Source of the DNA: Mesorhizobium intechi
GTDB taxonomy: Bacteria > Pseudomonadota > Alphaproteobacteria > Rhizobiales > Rhizobiaceae
Assembly (NCBI RefSeq): GCF_002879535.1
Contig: NZ_PNOT02000243.1
Span: 1-64,000, forward strand
Length of the DNA stretch: 64,000 bases
Direction of reading: 5' to 3'
Every line of letters starts with the position of its first letter. Within the stretch, counting starts at the first letter, position 1. Position numbers and translations under genes: made by a program. Positions 43,733-53,397 of the stretch are shown piece after piece. The notes below the pieces were generated by a model. That model was given only the letters and a program-made list of their open reading frames with translations. It was not told the origin of the DNA and did no database searches.

Positions 43733-45757
43733 TTGCCCATCGTGACCCTGCCCGCGCAAAACCTGCTCGCCGAAGAGGCCAGCCCCTATCTGCAGCAGCA
43801 CAGCGGCAATCCCGTCCATTGGCGGGCCTGGTCGCCGGCTTCGCTCGAGGAAGCACGGACGCTCGATCGCCCGATCCTGCTCTCCATCGGCTATGCCGCC
43901 TGCCACTGGTGCCATGTCATGGCGCATGAAAGCTTCGAGAATGACGGCGTCGCCGCCGTCATGAACCGTCTGTTCGTCAATATCAAGGTCGACCGCGAGG
44001 AGCGTCCCGACATCGACCAGATCTTCATGGCCGCGCTCTCCGCGATGGGCGAGCAGGGCGGCTGGCCGCTGACCATGTTCCTGACGCCGGACGGCAAGCC
44101 ATTCTGGGGCGGCACCTATTTTCCGCGCGAGGCCCGCTATGGCCGTCCGGGCTTCGTCCAGGTCATGGAAGCGGTCGACAAGGCCTGGCGCGAGAAACGC
44201 GACAGCCTGCACCACAGCGCCGACGGGCTGACCTCTCATGTCGAGGCGCGGCTGTCCGGCACGCACGCCAGGCAGAGCCTCGACCGCGGCGCGCTCACCG
44301 ACCTCGCCGGCGGCATAGACGGCATGATCGACCGCGACCTTGGCGGCCTGCGTGGCGCGCCGAAATTCCCCAACGCGCCATTCATGCTCACGCTATGGCT
44401 GTCCTGGCTGCGCGACGGCAACGCCGCGCATCGCGACGACGTGCTTGTCAGCCTGGAACGGATGCTGGCTGGCGGCATCTATGATCACATCGGCGGCGGG
44501 CTCAGCCGCTACTCCACCGATGCTGAATGGCTCGTGCCGCATTTCGAGAAGATGCTCTATGACAATGCCGAGTTGGTCCGCTTCTGCAACTGGGCCTTTT
44601 CGGCAAGCGGCAACGATTTGTTCCGGATACGAATCGAAGAGACCGTCGACTGGCTGCTGCGCGAGATGCGCGTCACCGGCGGCGCCCTTGCCGCCAGCCT
44701 CGACGCCGACAGCGATGGCGAGGAAGGGCTGTTCTACACCTGGAGCCGGCAAGAGATCGAAGCCGCCCTCGGTGACGATTCATCCTTGTTTTTCAGTTAC
44801 TTCACGCTATCCAGCCCACAGGGTTGGGAAGGCAAGCCGATCGTCCACCAAACCCGCGCCCAGCAAGCCCAAAGCGTGGCCGACCGCGAAAAACTCCTCC
44901 CGCTCAAAGCCAGGCTTCTCGCGGTCCGGGAAAAGCGCGTCAGGCCAGGCCTCGATGCCAAGACCCTCACCGACTGGAACGGCCTGATGATCGCGGCCCT
45001 CGCCGAGGCCGGTCGCTCGCTGGGCCGGCCCGACTGGATCGAGGCCTCTGCCAAGGCGTTTGCCCATATCTCCCGCGCCAGCCGCGACGGCCGCCTGCCG
45101 CATTCCATGCTTGGCGCCAGAAAACTGTTTCCCGCCCTGTCGAGCGACTACGCCGCCATGGCCAACGCCGCGATCTCGCTGTTCGAGGCGTCTGGCGATT
45201 GGAACTACATCGACCTGGCGAAGCAGTTCATCGAGCAGCTCGACCGTTGGCATGCCGATGCCGCCGGCACAGGCTACTATCTGACCGCTTCGGACAGCAC
45301 CGACGTGCCGATCCGCATCAGGGGCGATGTCGACGAAGCCGTTTCCTCGGCCACCAGCCAGATCATCGCGGCACTTGTGCGGCTCGCCTCCGTCACCGGC
45401 GATCTCGATCTCGGGGAACAAGCCTGGAAGATCGCCGAGCACGCGGCCGGCCGCGCGGCGCACCAGGCCCATGGCCGGGCCGGCATCGTCAATGCCTGTA
45501 CGCTCGCCATCGAGCCTTTGAAACTGGTCATCGTCGACAGCCCAAAGGATCCAAAGCTCGTTCCGGTTGCGAATCGGTGCCCCGACCCGCGTCGCGTCGA
45601 CATCATTGCCTTGATCGGTTCGGAAACGAATCGACCCTTGCTGCCCGGCGGGATCATGCCGCCGACCGACAAGCCGGGAGCCTGGCTTTGTACCGGGCAG
45701 GTGTGTCTGCCCGTGGTGACGGATGCTGGAGAACTGGAGCGGCTGTTGCGGCGATAG
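43733..45757 (+). CDS. thioredoxin-domain protein of the DUF255/YyaL (spermatogenesis-associated 20-like) family
   Basis: A protein of 674 residues. The N-terminal 160 residues are a thioredoxin-like fold with CHWC at 57-60 (GYAACHWCHVMAHESFE). An (alpha/alpha)6-barrel-like glycosidase/epimerase-like domain follows (SRYSTDAEWLVPHFEKMLYDNAEL, ASLDADSDGEEGLFYTW). The biochemical role of the family is unsettled. The TTG at 43733 is used as start; a GTG 9 nt downstream is possible, and neither has a clear SD. Confidence 0.85.
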   Translation: MPIVTLPAQNLLAEEASPYLQQHSGNPVHWRAWSPASLEEARTLDRPILLSIGYAACHWCHVMAHESFENDGVAAVMNRLFVNIKVDREERPDIDQIFMAALSAMGEQGGWPLTMFLTPDGKPFWGGTYFPREARYGRPGFVQVMEAVDKAWREKRDSLHHSADGLTSHVEARLSGTHARQSLDRGALTDLAGGIDGMIDRDLGGLRGAPKFPNAPFMLTLWLSWLRDGNAAHRDDVLVSLERMLAGGIYDHIGGGLSRYSTDAEWLVPHFEKMLYDNAELVRFCNWAFSASGNDLFRIRIEETVDWLLREMRVTGGALAASLDADSDGEEGLFYTWSRQEIEAALGDDSSLFFSYFTLSSPQGWEGKPIVHQTRAQQAQSVADREKLLPLKARLLAVREKRVRPGLDAKTLTDWNGLMIAALAEAGRSLGRPDWIEASAKAFAHISRASRDGRLPHSMLGARKLFPALSSDYAAMANAAISLFEASGDWNYIDLAKQFIEQLDRWHADAAGTGYYLTASDSTDVPIRIRGDVDEAVSSATSQIIAALVRLASVTGDLDLGEQAWKIAEHAAGRAAHQAHGRAGIVNACTLAIEPLKLVIVDSPKDPKLVPVANRCPDPRRVDIIALIGSETNRPLLPGGIMPPTDKPGAWLCTGQVCLPVVTDAGELERLLRR

Positions 45758-45960
45758 CGCCCACCGCCTTGTGGGATGAGAAGCGGTCCGCATGGCGGAC
45801 GACAAGCCAACTGCTTGGCTTTTCGAGCTTCGAACGCCTTGAGCCTGCGAAGGGCTCGGCGGCCAGGTGCCTATCGCCTGTCGGCCCCCGCTGCGTGCCG
45901 TCGTTCCGCCGGCCTTTGATCGGGCCAGTGGCACGACGACGTCGCTTCGCGAACAGACCG

Positions 45961-45982
45961 CTCACCCCCAAAAGGGGATGAG
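45961..45982. terminator. hairpin between the thioredoxin-domain gene and rho
   Basis: CTCACCCCC and GGGGATGAG pair (9 bp with one G-T) around AAAA, 7 nt past the rho stop on the minus strand. No T-run follows. The 200 bp to its left contain only palindrome-like filler (for example CCTTGAGCCTGCGAAGGG). Confidence 0.4.
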
Positions 45983-45989
45983 TAATCTC

Positions 45990-47255
45990 TTACGTGTTCA
46001 TCGAATCGAAGAAATCCGCATTGGTCTTGGTCTGCTTGAGCTTGTCGATGAGGAACTCGATTGCGTCGGTGGTTCCCATCGGCGCCAGGATGCGGCGCAG
46101 CACGAAGATCTTCTGCAGGTCCTGGCGCGGCACCAGCAGGTCTTCCTTGCGGGTGCCGGACTTGAGGATGTCCATGGCCGGATAGATGCGCTTGTCGGCG
46201 ACCTTGCGGTCGAGCACGATTTCCGAATTGCCTGTGCCCTTGAACTCTTCGAAGATGACTTCGTCCATGCGGCTGCCGGTATCGATCAGCGCGGTTGCGA
46301 TGATGGTCAGCGAACCGCCTTCCTCGATGTTGCGCGCCGCTCCGAAGAAGCGCTTCGGGCGCTGCAGCGCGTTGGCGTCGACACCGCCGGTCAGCACCTT
46401 GCCGGATGACGGCACCACGGTGTTGTAGGCGCGGCCGAGGCGGGTGATCGAATCGAGCAGGATGACGACGTCGCGGCCATGTTCGACCAGGCGCTTGGCC
46501 TTCTCGATGACCATTTCGGCGACCTGGACGTGGCGCACCGCCGGTTCGTCGAAGGTCGAGGACACGACCTCGCCCTTCACCGAGCGCTGCATGTCGGTCA
46601 CCTCTTCCGGCCGCTCGTCGATCAGAAGCACGATCAGATAGCATTCCGGGTGATTGGTGGTGATGGAGTGGGCGATGTTCTGCAGCAGAACCGTCTTGCC
46701 GGTGCGCGGCTGCGCGACGATCAGGGCGCGCTGGCCCTTGCCGAGCGGCGCCACCAGGTCGATGACGCGCGGCGAGATGTCCTTGGAGGTCGGAACCTCC
46801 ATTTCCATCTTCAGCCGCGAGGTCGGGTAAAGCGGCGTCAGATTGTCGAAATGGATCTTGTGGCGAATCTTCTCGGGGTCGTCGAAATTGATGGTGTTGA
46901 CCTTGAGCAGCGCGAAATAGCGCTCGCCCTCTTTCGGGCTGCGGATCGGCCCTTCGACCGTATCGCCGGTCTTCAGCGAAAAGCGACGGATCTGCGACGG
47001 CGAGATGTAGATGTCGTCGGGACCTGGCAGATAGTTGGCGTTGGCCGAGCGCAGGAAACCGAACCCGTCCTGAAGCACCTCGACCACGCCGTCGCCGATG
47101 ATCTCGACGTCCTGGGCGGCCAGCTTCTTCAGGATCGCGAACATCAGCTCCTGCTTGCGCATGACGCTGGCGTTCTCGACCTCGAGCGATTCGGCGTAGG
47201 CGATCAGCTCTGGCGGCTTCTTGTTCTTGAATTCGGTAAGTTTCATTTCTTGCAT
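45990..47255 (-). CDS. rho: transcription termination factor Rho
   Basis: A protein of 421 residues, exactly the usual alphaproteobacterial length. The N-terminal helical domain begins [15 protein letters not shown]. The cold-shock-like RNA-binding domain has [20 protein letters not shown], the P-loop is [15 protein letters not shown], Walker B is [16 protein letters not shown] and the Q/R-loops follow. Rho is the hexameric RNA helicase that ends transcription. The ATG at 47255 gives the family start; the longer frame adds 17 non-conserved residues. The divergence to hemJ is 164 bp on the same strand. Confidence 0.97.
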   Translation of the reverse strand: MQEMKLTEFKNKKPPELIAYAESLEVENASVMRKQELMFAILKKLAAQDVEIIGDGVVEVLQDGFGFLRSANANYLPGPDDIYISPSQIRRFSLKTGDTVEGPIRSPKEGERYFALLKVNTINFDDPEKIRHKIHFDNLTPLYPTSRLKMEMEVPTSKDISPRVIDLVAPLGKGQRALIVAQPRTGKTVLLQNIAHSITTNHPECYLIVLLIDERPEEVTDMQRSVKGEVVSSTFDEPAVRHVQVAEMVIEKAKRLVEHGRDVVILLDSITRLGRAYNTVVPSSGKVLTGGVDANALQRPKRFFGAARNIEEGGSLTIIATALIDTGSRMDEVIFEEFKGTGNSEIVLDRKVADKRIYPAMDILKSGTRKEDLLVPRQDLQKIFVLRRILAPMGTTDAIEFLIDKLKQTKTNADFFDSMNT

Positions 47256-47419
47256 AGACGGACTCTGGGTGAGCTTTGGGAAAAAAATATCGGCGGGATG
47301 CGACAAATGCCGGGCGCGGCCGAAAACAATGAGGGGCGGCGCATGACGGGAAGGAAGACCCGTCTTTTATCGTCGGTCGGATGAAAGAGCAAGCCGCGTT
47401 TTAACAGGCCTGATCGGCC

Positions 47420-47956
47420 TCAGAACGGCTTGACGACAACCAGGATCACGATGGCGATCATCAGCAATGTGGGGATCTCGTTGACGATCCGCCAGTGCCT
47501 CGCCGGTTTTTCATTGCGATCCTCGGCGAATTTGCGCACCGCGCCGGCCAGATAGCCGTGAACGGCTGACAGCAGCAGCACCAGACCGATCTTGGCGTGC
47601 AGCCAGCCGCCCTGGAAGCCGAAGACTTTCCAGGCGAGCCAAAGCCCGAACACCCAGGTGACGATCATCGCCGGATTGATGATGCCGCGCAGCAGGCGCC
47701 GCTCCATCACCTTGAAGGTCTCCGACTGCACCGACCCTTTCTCGGCATCGACGTGATAGACGAACAGCCGCGGCAGATAGAGCATGCCGGCCATCCACGA
47801 GATGACGCCAAGGATATGGATCGCCTTTGCCCAGGGATAGAAACTTTCGGGCGCGACGAAAAACAGAAGCGCCGTCAGCACGATCAGCACGACGATGCTG
47901 ACGACCATGCGCATCATCGCCTGTCCGGTGCTGTTGGTGTTGTTCATCTCGCTCAT
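47420..47956 (-). CDS. hemJ: protoporphyrinogen IX oxidase HemJ
   Basis: A protein of 178 residues with four to five membrane helices. The conserved His in AKAIHILGVISWMAGMLYLPRLFVYH and the Lys-containing HWRIVNEIPTLLMI match HemJ. It oxidises protoporphyrinogen IX in heme biosynthesis. The start overlaps the hemE stop (TGATG), so the two heme genes are translationally coupled. Confidence 0.92.
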   Translation of the reverse strand: MSEMNNTNSTGQAMMRMVVSIVVLIVLTALLFFVAPESFYPWAKAIHILGVISWMAGMLYLPRLFVYHVDAEKGSVQSETFKVMERRLLRGIINPAMIVTWVFGLWLAWKVFGFQGGWLHAKIGLVLLLSAVHGYLAGAVRKFAEDRNEKPARHWRIVNEIPTLLMIAIVILVVVKPF

Positions 47957-48987
47957 CAGCGTGCCGCGCTCCTCACCTGCTTCACCATCGCCTCGACATG
48001 CGCGATCGGCGTCTCCGGCGTGATGCCGTGGCCGAGATTGAAGATCAGCGGCCCGTCTCCCAGCGCTTTCAGGATCGCCTCGACGCCGTCCGACAGCGCC
48101 TTGCCGCCGGCCACGAGCCTCAAGGGATCGAGATTGCCCTGGACCGCACCCGAACGCTGCAGATCCTTCGCCGCCGCCAGCGGCACCGTCCAGTCGATCC
48201 CCAGCCCCGTCACGCCGGTCTTCTGGCGATAGGTCCGGTAGCGCGCTCCCGCGCCCTTGGGGAAACCGATGATCGGCACATCGGGATGAACGGCGCGAAC
48301 CTGGCGGACCATCTCCGCCACCGGCCAGACACAAAACTGGTCGAACGTCGCATCGTCGAGCACGCCGGACCAGGAATCGAAAATCTGCACCACATCCGCG
48401 CCGGCTTCGATCTGCCGGATCAGATAGGCCGCCGAATGGTCGGCAAGCACCTTGAGCAGATGCTGAAACGCCGCCGGCTCGCGATAGGCGAACAGCCGCG
48501 CCGGCGCCTGGTCGGGCGTGCCATGGCCGGCGATCATATAGGTCGCCACCGTCCAGGGCGCGCCGCAGAAGCCGATCAGCGTGGTTTCATCAGGCAGCCT
48601 TGTCCGCAACCGGCGAACCGTCTCGTAGACCGGTTCGAGATTCACGTGAAACACATCGCTTTCCAGAGCCATGATCTCGGCCACGGAGATCGGCGTCAGC
48701 AGCGGCCCTCGCCCTTCCTCGAAGCGAACGTCGCGGCCAAGCGCATGCGGAACGACAAGAATGTCGGAGAACAGGATCGAGGCGTCGAAGCCGAAGCGCT
48801 CGATCGGCTGCAAGGTCACTTCCACCGCAAGGTCGGGGTCGTAGCAGAGGTCCAGGAACGAACCGGCGCGCCTGCGCGTTTCACGATATTCCGGCAGATA
48901 ACGTCCGGCCTGACGCATCATCCAGAGCGGAGGCGGAAAGTGCGCCTCGCCCTTCAGGACGTCCAGCATGATCCGGCTTCTGGGCAT
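47956..48987 (-). CDS. hemE: uroporphyrinogen decarboxylase
   Basis: A protein of 343 residues. The N-terminal [18 protein letters not shown] and the substrate-binding [12 protein letters not shown], along with [14 protein letters not shown], are diagnostic. It converts uroporphyrinogen III to coproporphyrinogen III. It is upstream of hemJ with a one-base overlap. The promoter side faces the putative oriC. A parS-like site lies within the coding part. Confidence 0.97.
   Translation of the reverse strand: MPRSRIMLDVLKGEAHFPPPLWMMRQAGRYLPEYRETRRRAGSFLDLCYDPDLAVEVTLQPIERFGFDASILFSDILVVPHALGRDVRFEEGRGPLLTPISVAEIMALESDVFHVNLEPVYETVRRLRTRLPDETTLIGFCGAPWTVATYMIAGHGTPDQAPARLFAYREPAAFQHLLKVLADHSAAYLIRQIEAGADVVQIFDSWSGVLDDATFDQFCVWPVAEMVRQVRAVHPDVPIIGFPKGAGARYRTYRQKTGVTGLGIDWTVPLAAAKDLQRSGAVQGNLDPLRLVAGGKALSDGVEAILKALGDGPLIFNLGHGITPETPIAHVEAMVKQVRSAAR
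48638..48653. other. parS-like site within hemE
   Basis: AGATTCACGTGAAACA differs at two positions from TGTTTCACGTGAAACA. It lies about 8.7 kb from the perfect parS and 400 bp from the putative oriC. Confidence 0.6.
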
Positions 48988-49022
48988 TGAGCGCTCGCCT
49001 CTCCGGCCTTCCTATAATCAAA

Positions 49023-49059
49023 GATTCTTATATCGAAGATTCTTCTGATTCTAAGAGTC
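49023..49059. repeat. cluster of four GANTC sites in AT-rich repeats
   Basis: GATTC at 49023, 49038 and 49047 and GAGTC at 49055 lie within 37 bp, embedded in repeated AAGATTCTT-like units. Three further sites follow (49167, 49180, 49207). This looks like the DNA-unwinding and methylation part of the origin. Confidence 0.7.
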
Positions 49060-49354
49060 TGTTGGTTGTGGTGGTTGTCACCTGTCCCGCTTCGCCAGGC
49101 AAAAAGCCAGCAAGCATATTGTCGCGCGCTTCCCTCTCCCGGCTGCAGGGCTCTGGGGATGGTCCGGAATCCGTCATCGGAGTCAAAGCCTTAGCAAGCC
49201 AAGGAAGAATCCCGCCCTGTGGATGGCTGAAAGGCAACAGGGACCGTCCCCAGATTTGTCCCCAGCCGCCCGGCCAAGCTGACAGCACAGCGAATTGTGG
49301 ACAAACTGCCATCTGATACAGTCGCCTCCGACCGGCGCCTCTTTCTGTCCCGGC

Positions 49355-49363
49355 TTATCCACA
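49355..49363 (+). promoter_or_regulatory. DnaA box (consensus)
   Basis: TTATCCACA matches the consensus DnaA box exactly. It lies 27 nt before the regulator's GTG start, within the putative origin. Confidence 0.75.
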
Positions 49364-49389
49364 TCCGCCCACAGCCCCAGGTGATCCTT

Positions 49390-50211
49390 GTGAACAAACC
49401 CCAGAGCTTCTTTCACCTGCACCTGATTTCCGACGCCACCGGCGAAACGCTGCTCGCCGCCGGGCGGGCGGCTTCGGCGCAATACAAGGACGCGCGGGCG
49501 ATCGAGCACATCTACCCGCTCATCCGCACCGAAAAGCAGGTCGCCAAGGTGTTCGAGGACATTGAGGAGGAGCCGGGCATCATTCTCTATACGGTCGTCG
49601 ACCAGAAGCTGGCGCGCGGCATCGACGAGCGTTGCGCCACCATGGGCCTGCCTTGCGTGTCGGTCCTGGAGCCGGTGCTCACCGTGTTCCAGTCCTATCT
49701 TGGCACGCCGGCCGGCCGCCGCGTCGGCGCCCAGCACGTTCTCGACGCCGAATATTTCCGCCGCATCGATGCCCTCAACTTCACCATGGACCACGATGAC
49801 GGCCAGCTGCCGGCCAATATGGACGATGCCGATGTCGTGCTGATCGGCATTTCGCGGACGTCGAAGACGCCGACCAGCATCTATCTCGCCAACCGCGGCA
49901 TCAAGACCGCCAACATCCCGATCGTGCTCGGCGTGCCGGTGCCGGAAAGCCTGGTCAGCGCCTCCAAGCCGCTGATCGTCGGGCTGATCGCCACCGCCGA
50001 GCGCATTTCGCATGTCCGCCAGAACCGCATCCTCGGCAACAGCAGCTCCTATGTGCCGACCGACTATGTCGACCGCGCCGCCATCAACGAGGAGCTCGCC
50101 TACGCCCGCCAGATCTGCACGCGCCACGGCTGGCCGATGATCGACGTCAGCCGCCGCTCGATCGAGGAAACGGCGGCTGCGATCGTTGCCCTGCGGGGGA
50201 AGAACAGATAA
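49390..50211 (+). CDS. pyruvate, phosphate (or water) dikinase regulatory protein, DUF299 family
   Basis: A protein of 273 residues, the family length. The start [15 protein letters not shown] is typical, and the C-terminal P-loop-like [18 protein letters not shown] is the signature of this bifunctional ADP-dependent kinase and Pi-dependent pyrophosphorylase. It phosphorylates and dephosphorylates a dikinase (PPDK or PEP synthase) and so switches gluconeogenic flux. The GTG at 49390 is preferred; the frame is open further 5' but runs through the DnaA boxes and lacks family sequence. Confidence 0.93.
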
Positions 50212-50253
50212 TTGAACGAGGAGTGCGTTTTCCGAGACTTCTTAGCGGAAACT

Positions 50254-50438
50254 CGGCGCCGCCCCTCACCTGCCTGCCGGCATCCTCTCCCCGTATAGTG
50301 ACGGGGAGAGGGGCGCTGTCGGAGAAGGTTTCGCCAATCACCGGCGTAGCCGAAGAAGAGCGCCCGCGCTGAAGCTGCCCCTTTCTCCCCGTCTCTATAC
50401 GGGGAGAAATGTCCGGCAGGACAATGAGGGGCGGTGCC
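50254..50438. repeat. RIME-like mosaic repeat, copy 1
   Basis: A 185-bp element with inverted ends (CGGCGCCGCCCCTCA ... TGAGGGGCGGTGCC) and two inner hairpins, CTCCCCGTATAGTGACGGGG and TCTCCCCGTCTCTATACGGGG. A second copy lies at 57514-57695. It fills most of the gap between the regulator and maf. Confidence 0.75.
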
Positions 50439-50496
50439 AACGTTGCAGATTGAAGCTCATATCCCAACCGCGCCTGTACCTGCGCCTGAGTGAAAA

Positions 50497-51096
50497 ATGA
50501 CCGAAAAAATCACCCTCGCCTCGGGCAGCCCTTTCCGTAAGGCGATGCTCCTCAATGCCGGGCTCGACATCGAGGCCGTGCCGGCCGATGTCGACGAGCG
50601 TGCGCTCGAGGCGCCGCTGCAGGACAGCGGCGTTTCACCCGAGGATGTCGCGCTGGTGCTGGCCGAGGCCAAGGCCACCGAGGTCAGCGAGCGCAGGCCG
50701 GGCGCGCTGGTGCTCGGCTGCGACCAGACTTTGTCTTTGGGTGACGAAGTGTTCCACAAGCCGGCCGACATGGAGGGCGCGCGCCGCCATCTCCTGGCGC
50801 TGTCGGGCAGGACCCATCAGCTCAACAGCGCCGCCGTGCTGGTGCGTGACGGCAAGGTGCTGTGGCGCCATGTCGGCATCACCGGCATGACCATGCGCAA
50901 GCTCGACCCCGGCTTCATAGGCCGGCATCTCGCCCGTGTCGGCGCCAAGGCGCTGGCCAGCGTCGGCGCCTACCAGATCGAAGGCGAAGGCATCCAGCTC
51001 TTCGAAAAGATCGAAGGCGATTATTTCACCATTGTCGGCCTGCCGCTTTTGCCGCTGCTGGCGGAATTGCGCATGCTGGGGGCCATCGATGGCTGA
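50497..51096 (+). CDS. maf: Maf family nucleoside triphosphate pyrophosphatase
   Basis: A protein of 199 residues: [16 protein letters not shown] at the N-terminus, the [10 protein letters not shown] segment with the catalytic Asp, the [21 protein letters not shown] region and the [28 protein letters not shown] signature. Maf proteins hydrolyse non-canonical or modified NTPs. It is first of the maf-aroE-coaE-dnaQ group; its 3' end overlaps aroE by 8 bp. Confidence 0.9.
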   Translation: MTEKITLASGSPFRKAMLLNAGLDIEAVPADVDERALEAPLQDSGVSPEDVALVLAEAKATEVSERRPGALVLGCDQTLSLGDEVFHKPADMEGARRHLLALSGRTHQLNSAAVLVRDGKVLWRHVGITGMTMRKLDPGFIGRHLARVGAKALASVGAYQIEGEGIQLFEKIEGDYFTIVGLPLLPLLAELRMLGAIDG

Positions 51097-51931
51097 TGCA
51101 ACGAAGAAGGCTTTTGTGTCAGGCCACCCGATCAAGCATTCGCGCTCGCCAAAAATCCACGGCCACTGGCTGGCCCAGCACGGCATCGACGGCAGCTACG
51201 AGGCGATCGACGTGGCGCCGCAGGACTTCGCCGATTTCATCGGCACATTGCAGGCAAACGGGTTTCGCGGCGGCAATGTCACCATTCCGCACAAGGAAGC
51301 CGCCTTCGCTCTTGTCCACCGCCGCGACGAGGCGGCCGAAGAAATCGGCGCCGTCAACACGCTGTGGTTCGAGGACGGCGTGCTGTGGGGCGGCAACACC
51401 GACGGTCACGGCTTTGCCGCCAATCTCGATGATCACGCGCCGGGCTGGGCGAACGCAGGCCCCGCGGTCGTGCTCGGTGCCGGCGGCGCGTCCCGCGCTG
51501 TCATCCAGGCGCTGAAGCAACGCGGTCTCAGCGACATCCGCGTCGTCAACCGCACGCTCGCCCGGGCGCAGGAATTGCGCGATCGTTTCGGTGGCGGCGT
51601 TTCGGCGCATGGCACGGCCGCGACCAACGAATTGCTGGCGGATGCCGGCCTGCTGGTCAACACCACGGCACTCGGCATGGTCGGCAATGAAGGCCTCGCC
51701 GCCGATCCGGCCTTGCTGCCGGACCATGCCATCGTCACCGACCTTGTCTATGTGCCGCTCGAAACCCCCCTGCTCGCCGCCGCGCGTGCCAGGAGGCTGA
51801 AGACCGTCGACGGCCTCGGCATGCTGCTCAACCAGGCCGTGCCCGGCTTCGAACACTGGTTCGGCGTCAGGCCGCGGGTCACGGCTGAGCTGCGCGCCCT
51901 CATCGTTGCCGATCTGGCGCCGAAGCCATGA
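51089..51931 (+). CDS. aroE: shikimate 5-dehydrogenase
   Basis: A protein of 280 residues. The substrate-binding HSRSPKIH, catalytic K69 in NVTIPHKE and D105 in GGNTDGHGF, the Rossmann motif [11 protein letters not shown] and the NRTLARA dinucleotide loop are all present. It reduces 3-dehydroshikimate with NADPH in aromatic amino acid synthesis. The ATG lies within the maf end, and the stop overlaps the coaE start (ATGA). Confidence 0.95.
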   Translation: MADATKKAFVSGHPIKHSRSPKIHGHWLAQHGIDGSYEAIDVAPQDFADFIGTLQANGFRGGNVTIPHKEAAFALVHRRDEAAEEIGAVNTLWFEDGVLWGGNTDGHGFAANLDDHAPGWANAGPAVVLGAGGASRAVIQALKQRGLSDIRVVNRTLARAQELRDRFGGGVSAHGTAATNELLADAGLLVNTTALGMVGNEGLAADPALLPDHAIVTDLVYVPLETPLLAAARARRLKTVDGLGMLLNQAVPGFEHWFGVRPRVTAELRALIVADLAPKP

Positions 51932-52521
51932 TCGTGCTCGGTCTCACCGGCTCGATCGGCATGGGCAAGTCGACGACGGCAAAAATGTTCGCCGAGGCGG
52001 GCGTGCCCGTCCATGATTCCGACGAAACGGTGCATCGCCTCTATTCGGGCACGGCCGCGCCTTTGATCGAGGCCGCTTTTCCCGGAACGGTTGTCGACGG
52101 CGTGGTTGACCGCGCAAGACTTGGCGCGCGTGTGCTAGGCGATGCCGACGCGCTGAAGCGGCTGGAAACCATTATCCATCCGCTGGTGCGCGCCGACGCC
52201 GACGCCTTCCTGGCCAGGCATCGTACCGGGGGCGAATCGATCGCCGTGCTCGACATTCCGCTGCTGTTCGAAACCGGCGGCCGTGGCCGCGTCGACAAGG
52301 TCGTCGTCGTCACGGCGCCCGCCGAAGTCCAGCGCCAGCGCGTGCTGGTGCGGCCGGGCATGACGGAAGAAAAGCTGGCGGCGATCCTGGCCAAGCAGGT
52401 GCCGGATGCGGAGAAGCGCAGGCTGGCCGATTTCGTCATCGACACCGGCCAGGGGCTGGACGCCGCGCGCGCCGCCGTCGCCGCCATTATTGCCGAACTC
52501 CGGGGACAAAGGGGTTCCTGA
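51928..52521 (+). CDS. coaE: dephospho-CoA kinase
   Basis: A protein of 197 residues with the P-loop [14 protein letters not shown] at the N-terminus, the [10 protein letters not shown] substrate motif and the [16 protein letters not shown] segment. It performs the last step of coenzyme A synthesis. It overlaps aroE by 4 bp and is followed by dnaQ after 77 bp. Confidence 0.95.
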   Translation: MIVLGLTGSIGMGKSTTAKMFAEAGVPVHDSDETVHRLYSGTAAPLIEAAFPGTVVDGVVDRARLGARVLGDADALKRLETIIHPLVRADADAFLARHRTGGESIAVLDIPLLFETGGRGRVDKVVVVTAPAEVQRQRVLVRPGMTEEKLAAILAKQVPDAEKRRLADFVIDTGQGLDAARAAVAAIIAELRGQRGS

Positions 52522-52598
52522 CGGCGGGCTGTCAGCATTGCCCATTGCCATTTTGTTCCGGTCTCGTGATTCTGCTCACCCAGGAGCGAACTGATTCG

Positions 52599-53324
52599 AT
52601 GCGCGAGATCATTTTCGATACGGAAACCACCGGCCTTGATTCGCGCGACGACCGTGTGATCGAGCTGGGCGGCGTCGAGCTGGTCAACCGTTTCCCGACC
52701 GGCAGGACGTTCCACCACTATATCAACCCGCAGGGCCGAGCTATCCATGAGGAGGCGCAGGCGGTGCACGGCATCAGCGCGGCGGATCTTGCGGGCAAGC
52801 CGACCTTTGCCGAAATCGCCGAAGAGTGGCTGACCTTCACCGACGGAGCCAAGCTGGTCGCGCACAACGCCACTTTCGACATCGGCTTCCTCAACGTCGA
52901 ATTCGGCCGGCTCGGCCATCCCGTCGTCGATCCAGGCCGCGTCGTCGACACGCTGGCGCTGGCGCGCCGCAAGCACCCGATGGGGCCTAACTCCCTCGAT
53001 GCGCTCTGCCGGCGCTACGGCATCGACAACACCAAGCGCACCAAGCACGGCGCGCTGCTCGATTCCGAATTGCTGGCCGAGGTCTATATCGAGCTGATCG
53101 GCGGCAAGCAGGCGGCGCTGATCCTCGACAGCGCCACCGCGCCGGCTCAGGGCGAGAATGTCCGCCACATCGAGATCATCGCCGCCGAGCGCCCGAGGCC
53201 GCTGCTGCCGCGCCTGACCGAAGCCGAGCGCGCGGCGCATGCCGCCATGGTCGCCACGCTCGGCGAAAAGGCGCTCTGGCTGAAGGCCAATGCCTCCGAA
53301 AAGAGCATCGCTGCGTCCTCGTAG
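52599..53324 (+). CDS. dnaQ: DNA polymerase III epsilon subunit (3'-5' exonuclease)
   Basis: A protein of 241 residues of the DEDDh exonuclease fold: ExoI D7 and E9 in FDTETTGLD, ExoII LVAHNATFDIGFL, ExoIII with H-D in KHGALLDSELLAEVY. The C-terminal tail (KALWLKANA) may be for polymerase contact. It proofreads newly made DNA. The ATG at 52599 starts the fold; the longer 5' frame is not conserved. Its stop TAG is the first base triplet of a TAGAGCA-type repeat. Confidence 0.93.
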   Translation: MREIIFDTETTGLDSRDDRVIELGGVELVNRFPTGRTFHHYINPQGRAIHEEAQAVHGISAADLAGKPTFAEIAEEWLTFTDGAKLVAHNATFDIGFLNVEFGRLGHPVVDPGRVVDTLALARRKHPMGPNSLDALCRRYGIDNTKRTKHGALLDSELLAEVYIELIGGKQAALILDSATAPAQGENVRHIEIIAAERPRPLLPRLTEAERAAHAAMVATLGEKALWLKANASEKSIAASS

Positions 53325-53380
53325 AGCAATTCCAGGAAAAGTGTGAAGCGGTTTTCCGTCCGGAATTGCGGCGAAACGAG
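53322..53380. repeat. TAGAGCA-type palindrome after dnaQ
   Basis: TAGAGCAATTCCAGGAAAAG, then TTTTCCGTCCGGAATTGC; GCAATTCC at 53326 pairs with GGAATTGC at 53362. The TAG at 53322-53324 is the dnaQ stop codon. It is the cleanest copy in the window. Confidence 0.7.
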
Positions 53381-53397
53381 AGGACGAACCACGGTCC

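Larger units (their letters stand above)
48988..49389. other. putative chromosomal replication origin (oriC)
   Basis: The hemE/PPDK-regulator gap is where the origin is known in Caulobacter and close to the origin in other alphaproteobacteria. Visible here are an AT-rich stretch with repeated AAGATTCTT (49011-49060), a consensus DnaA box TTATCCACA at 49355-49363, a near-consensus box TGTGGACAA at 49296-49304, a weaker TGTGGATGG at 49218-49226, and seven GANTC sites between 49023 and 49211, four of them within 37 bp. GANTC is the target of the CcrM methylase. The 5' end of the regulator reading frame overlaps the last boxes. Confidence 0.75.

Noticed and set aside
49297-49389. Longer N-terminus of the PPDK regulatory protein from 49297
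   Set aside because: The added residues are translated from DnaA boxes of the putative origin, and family proteins start at (M/V)[11 protein letters not shown].
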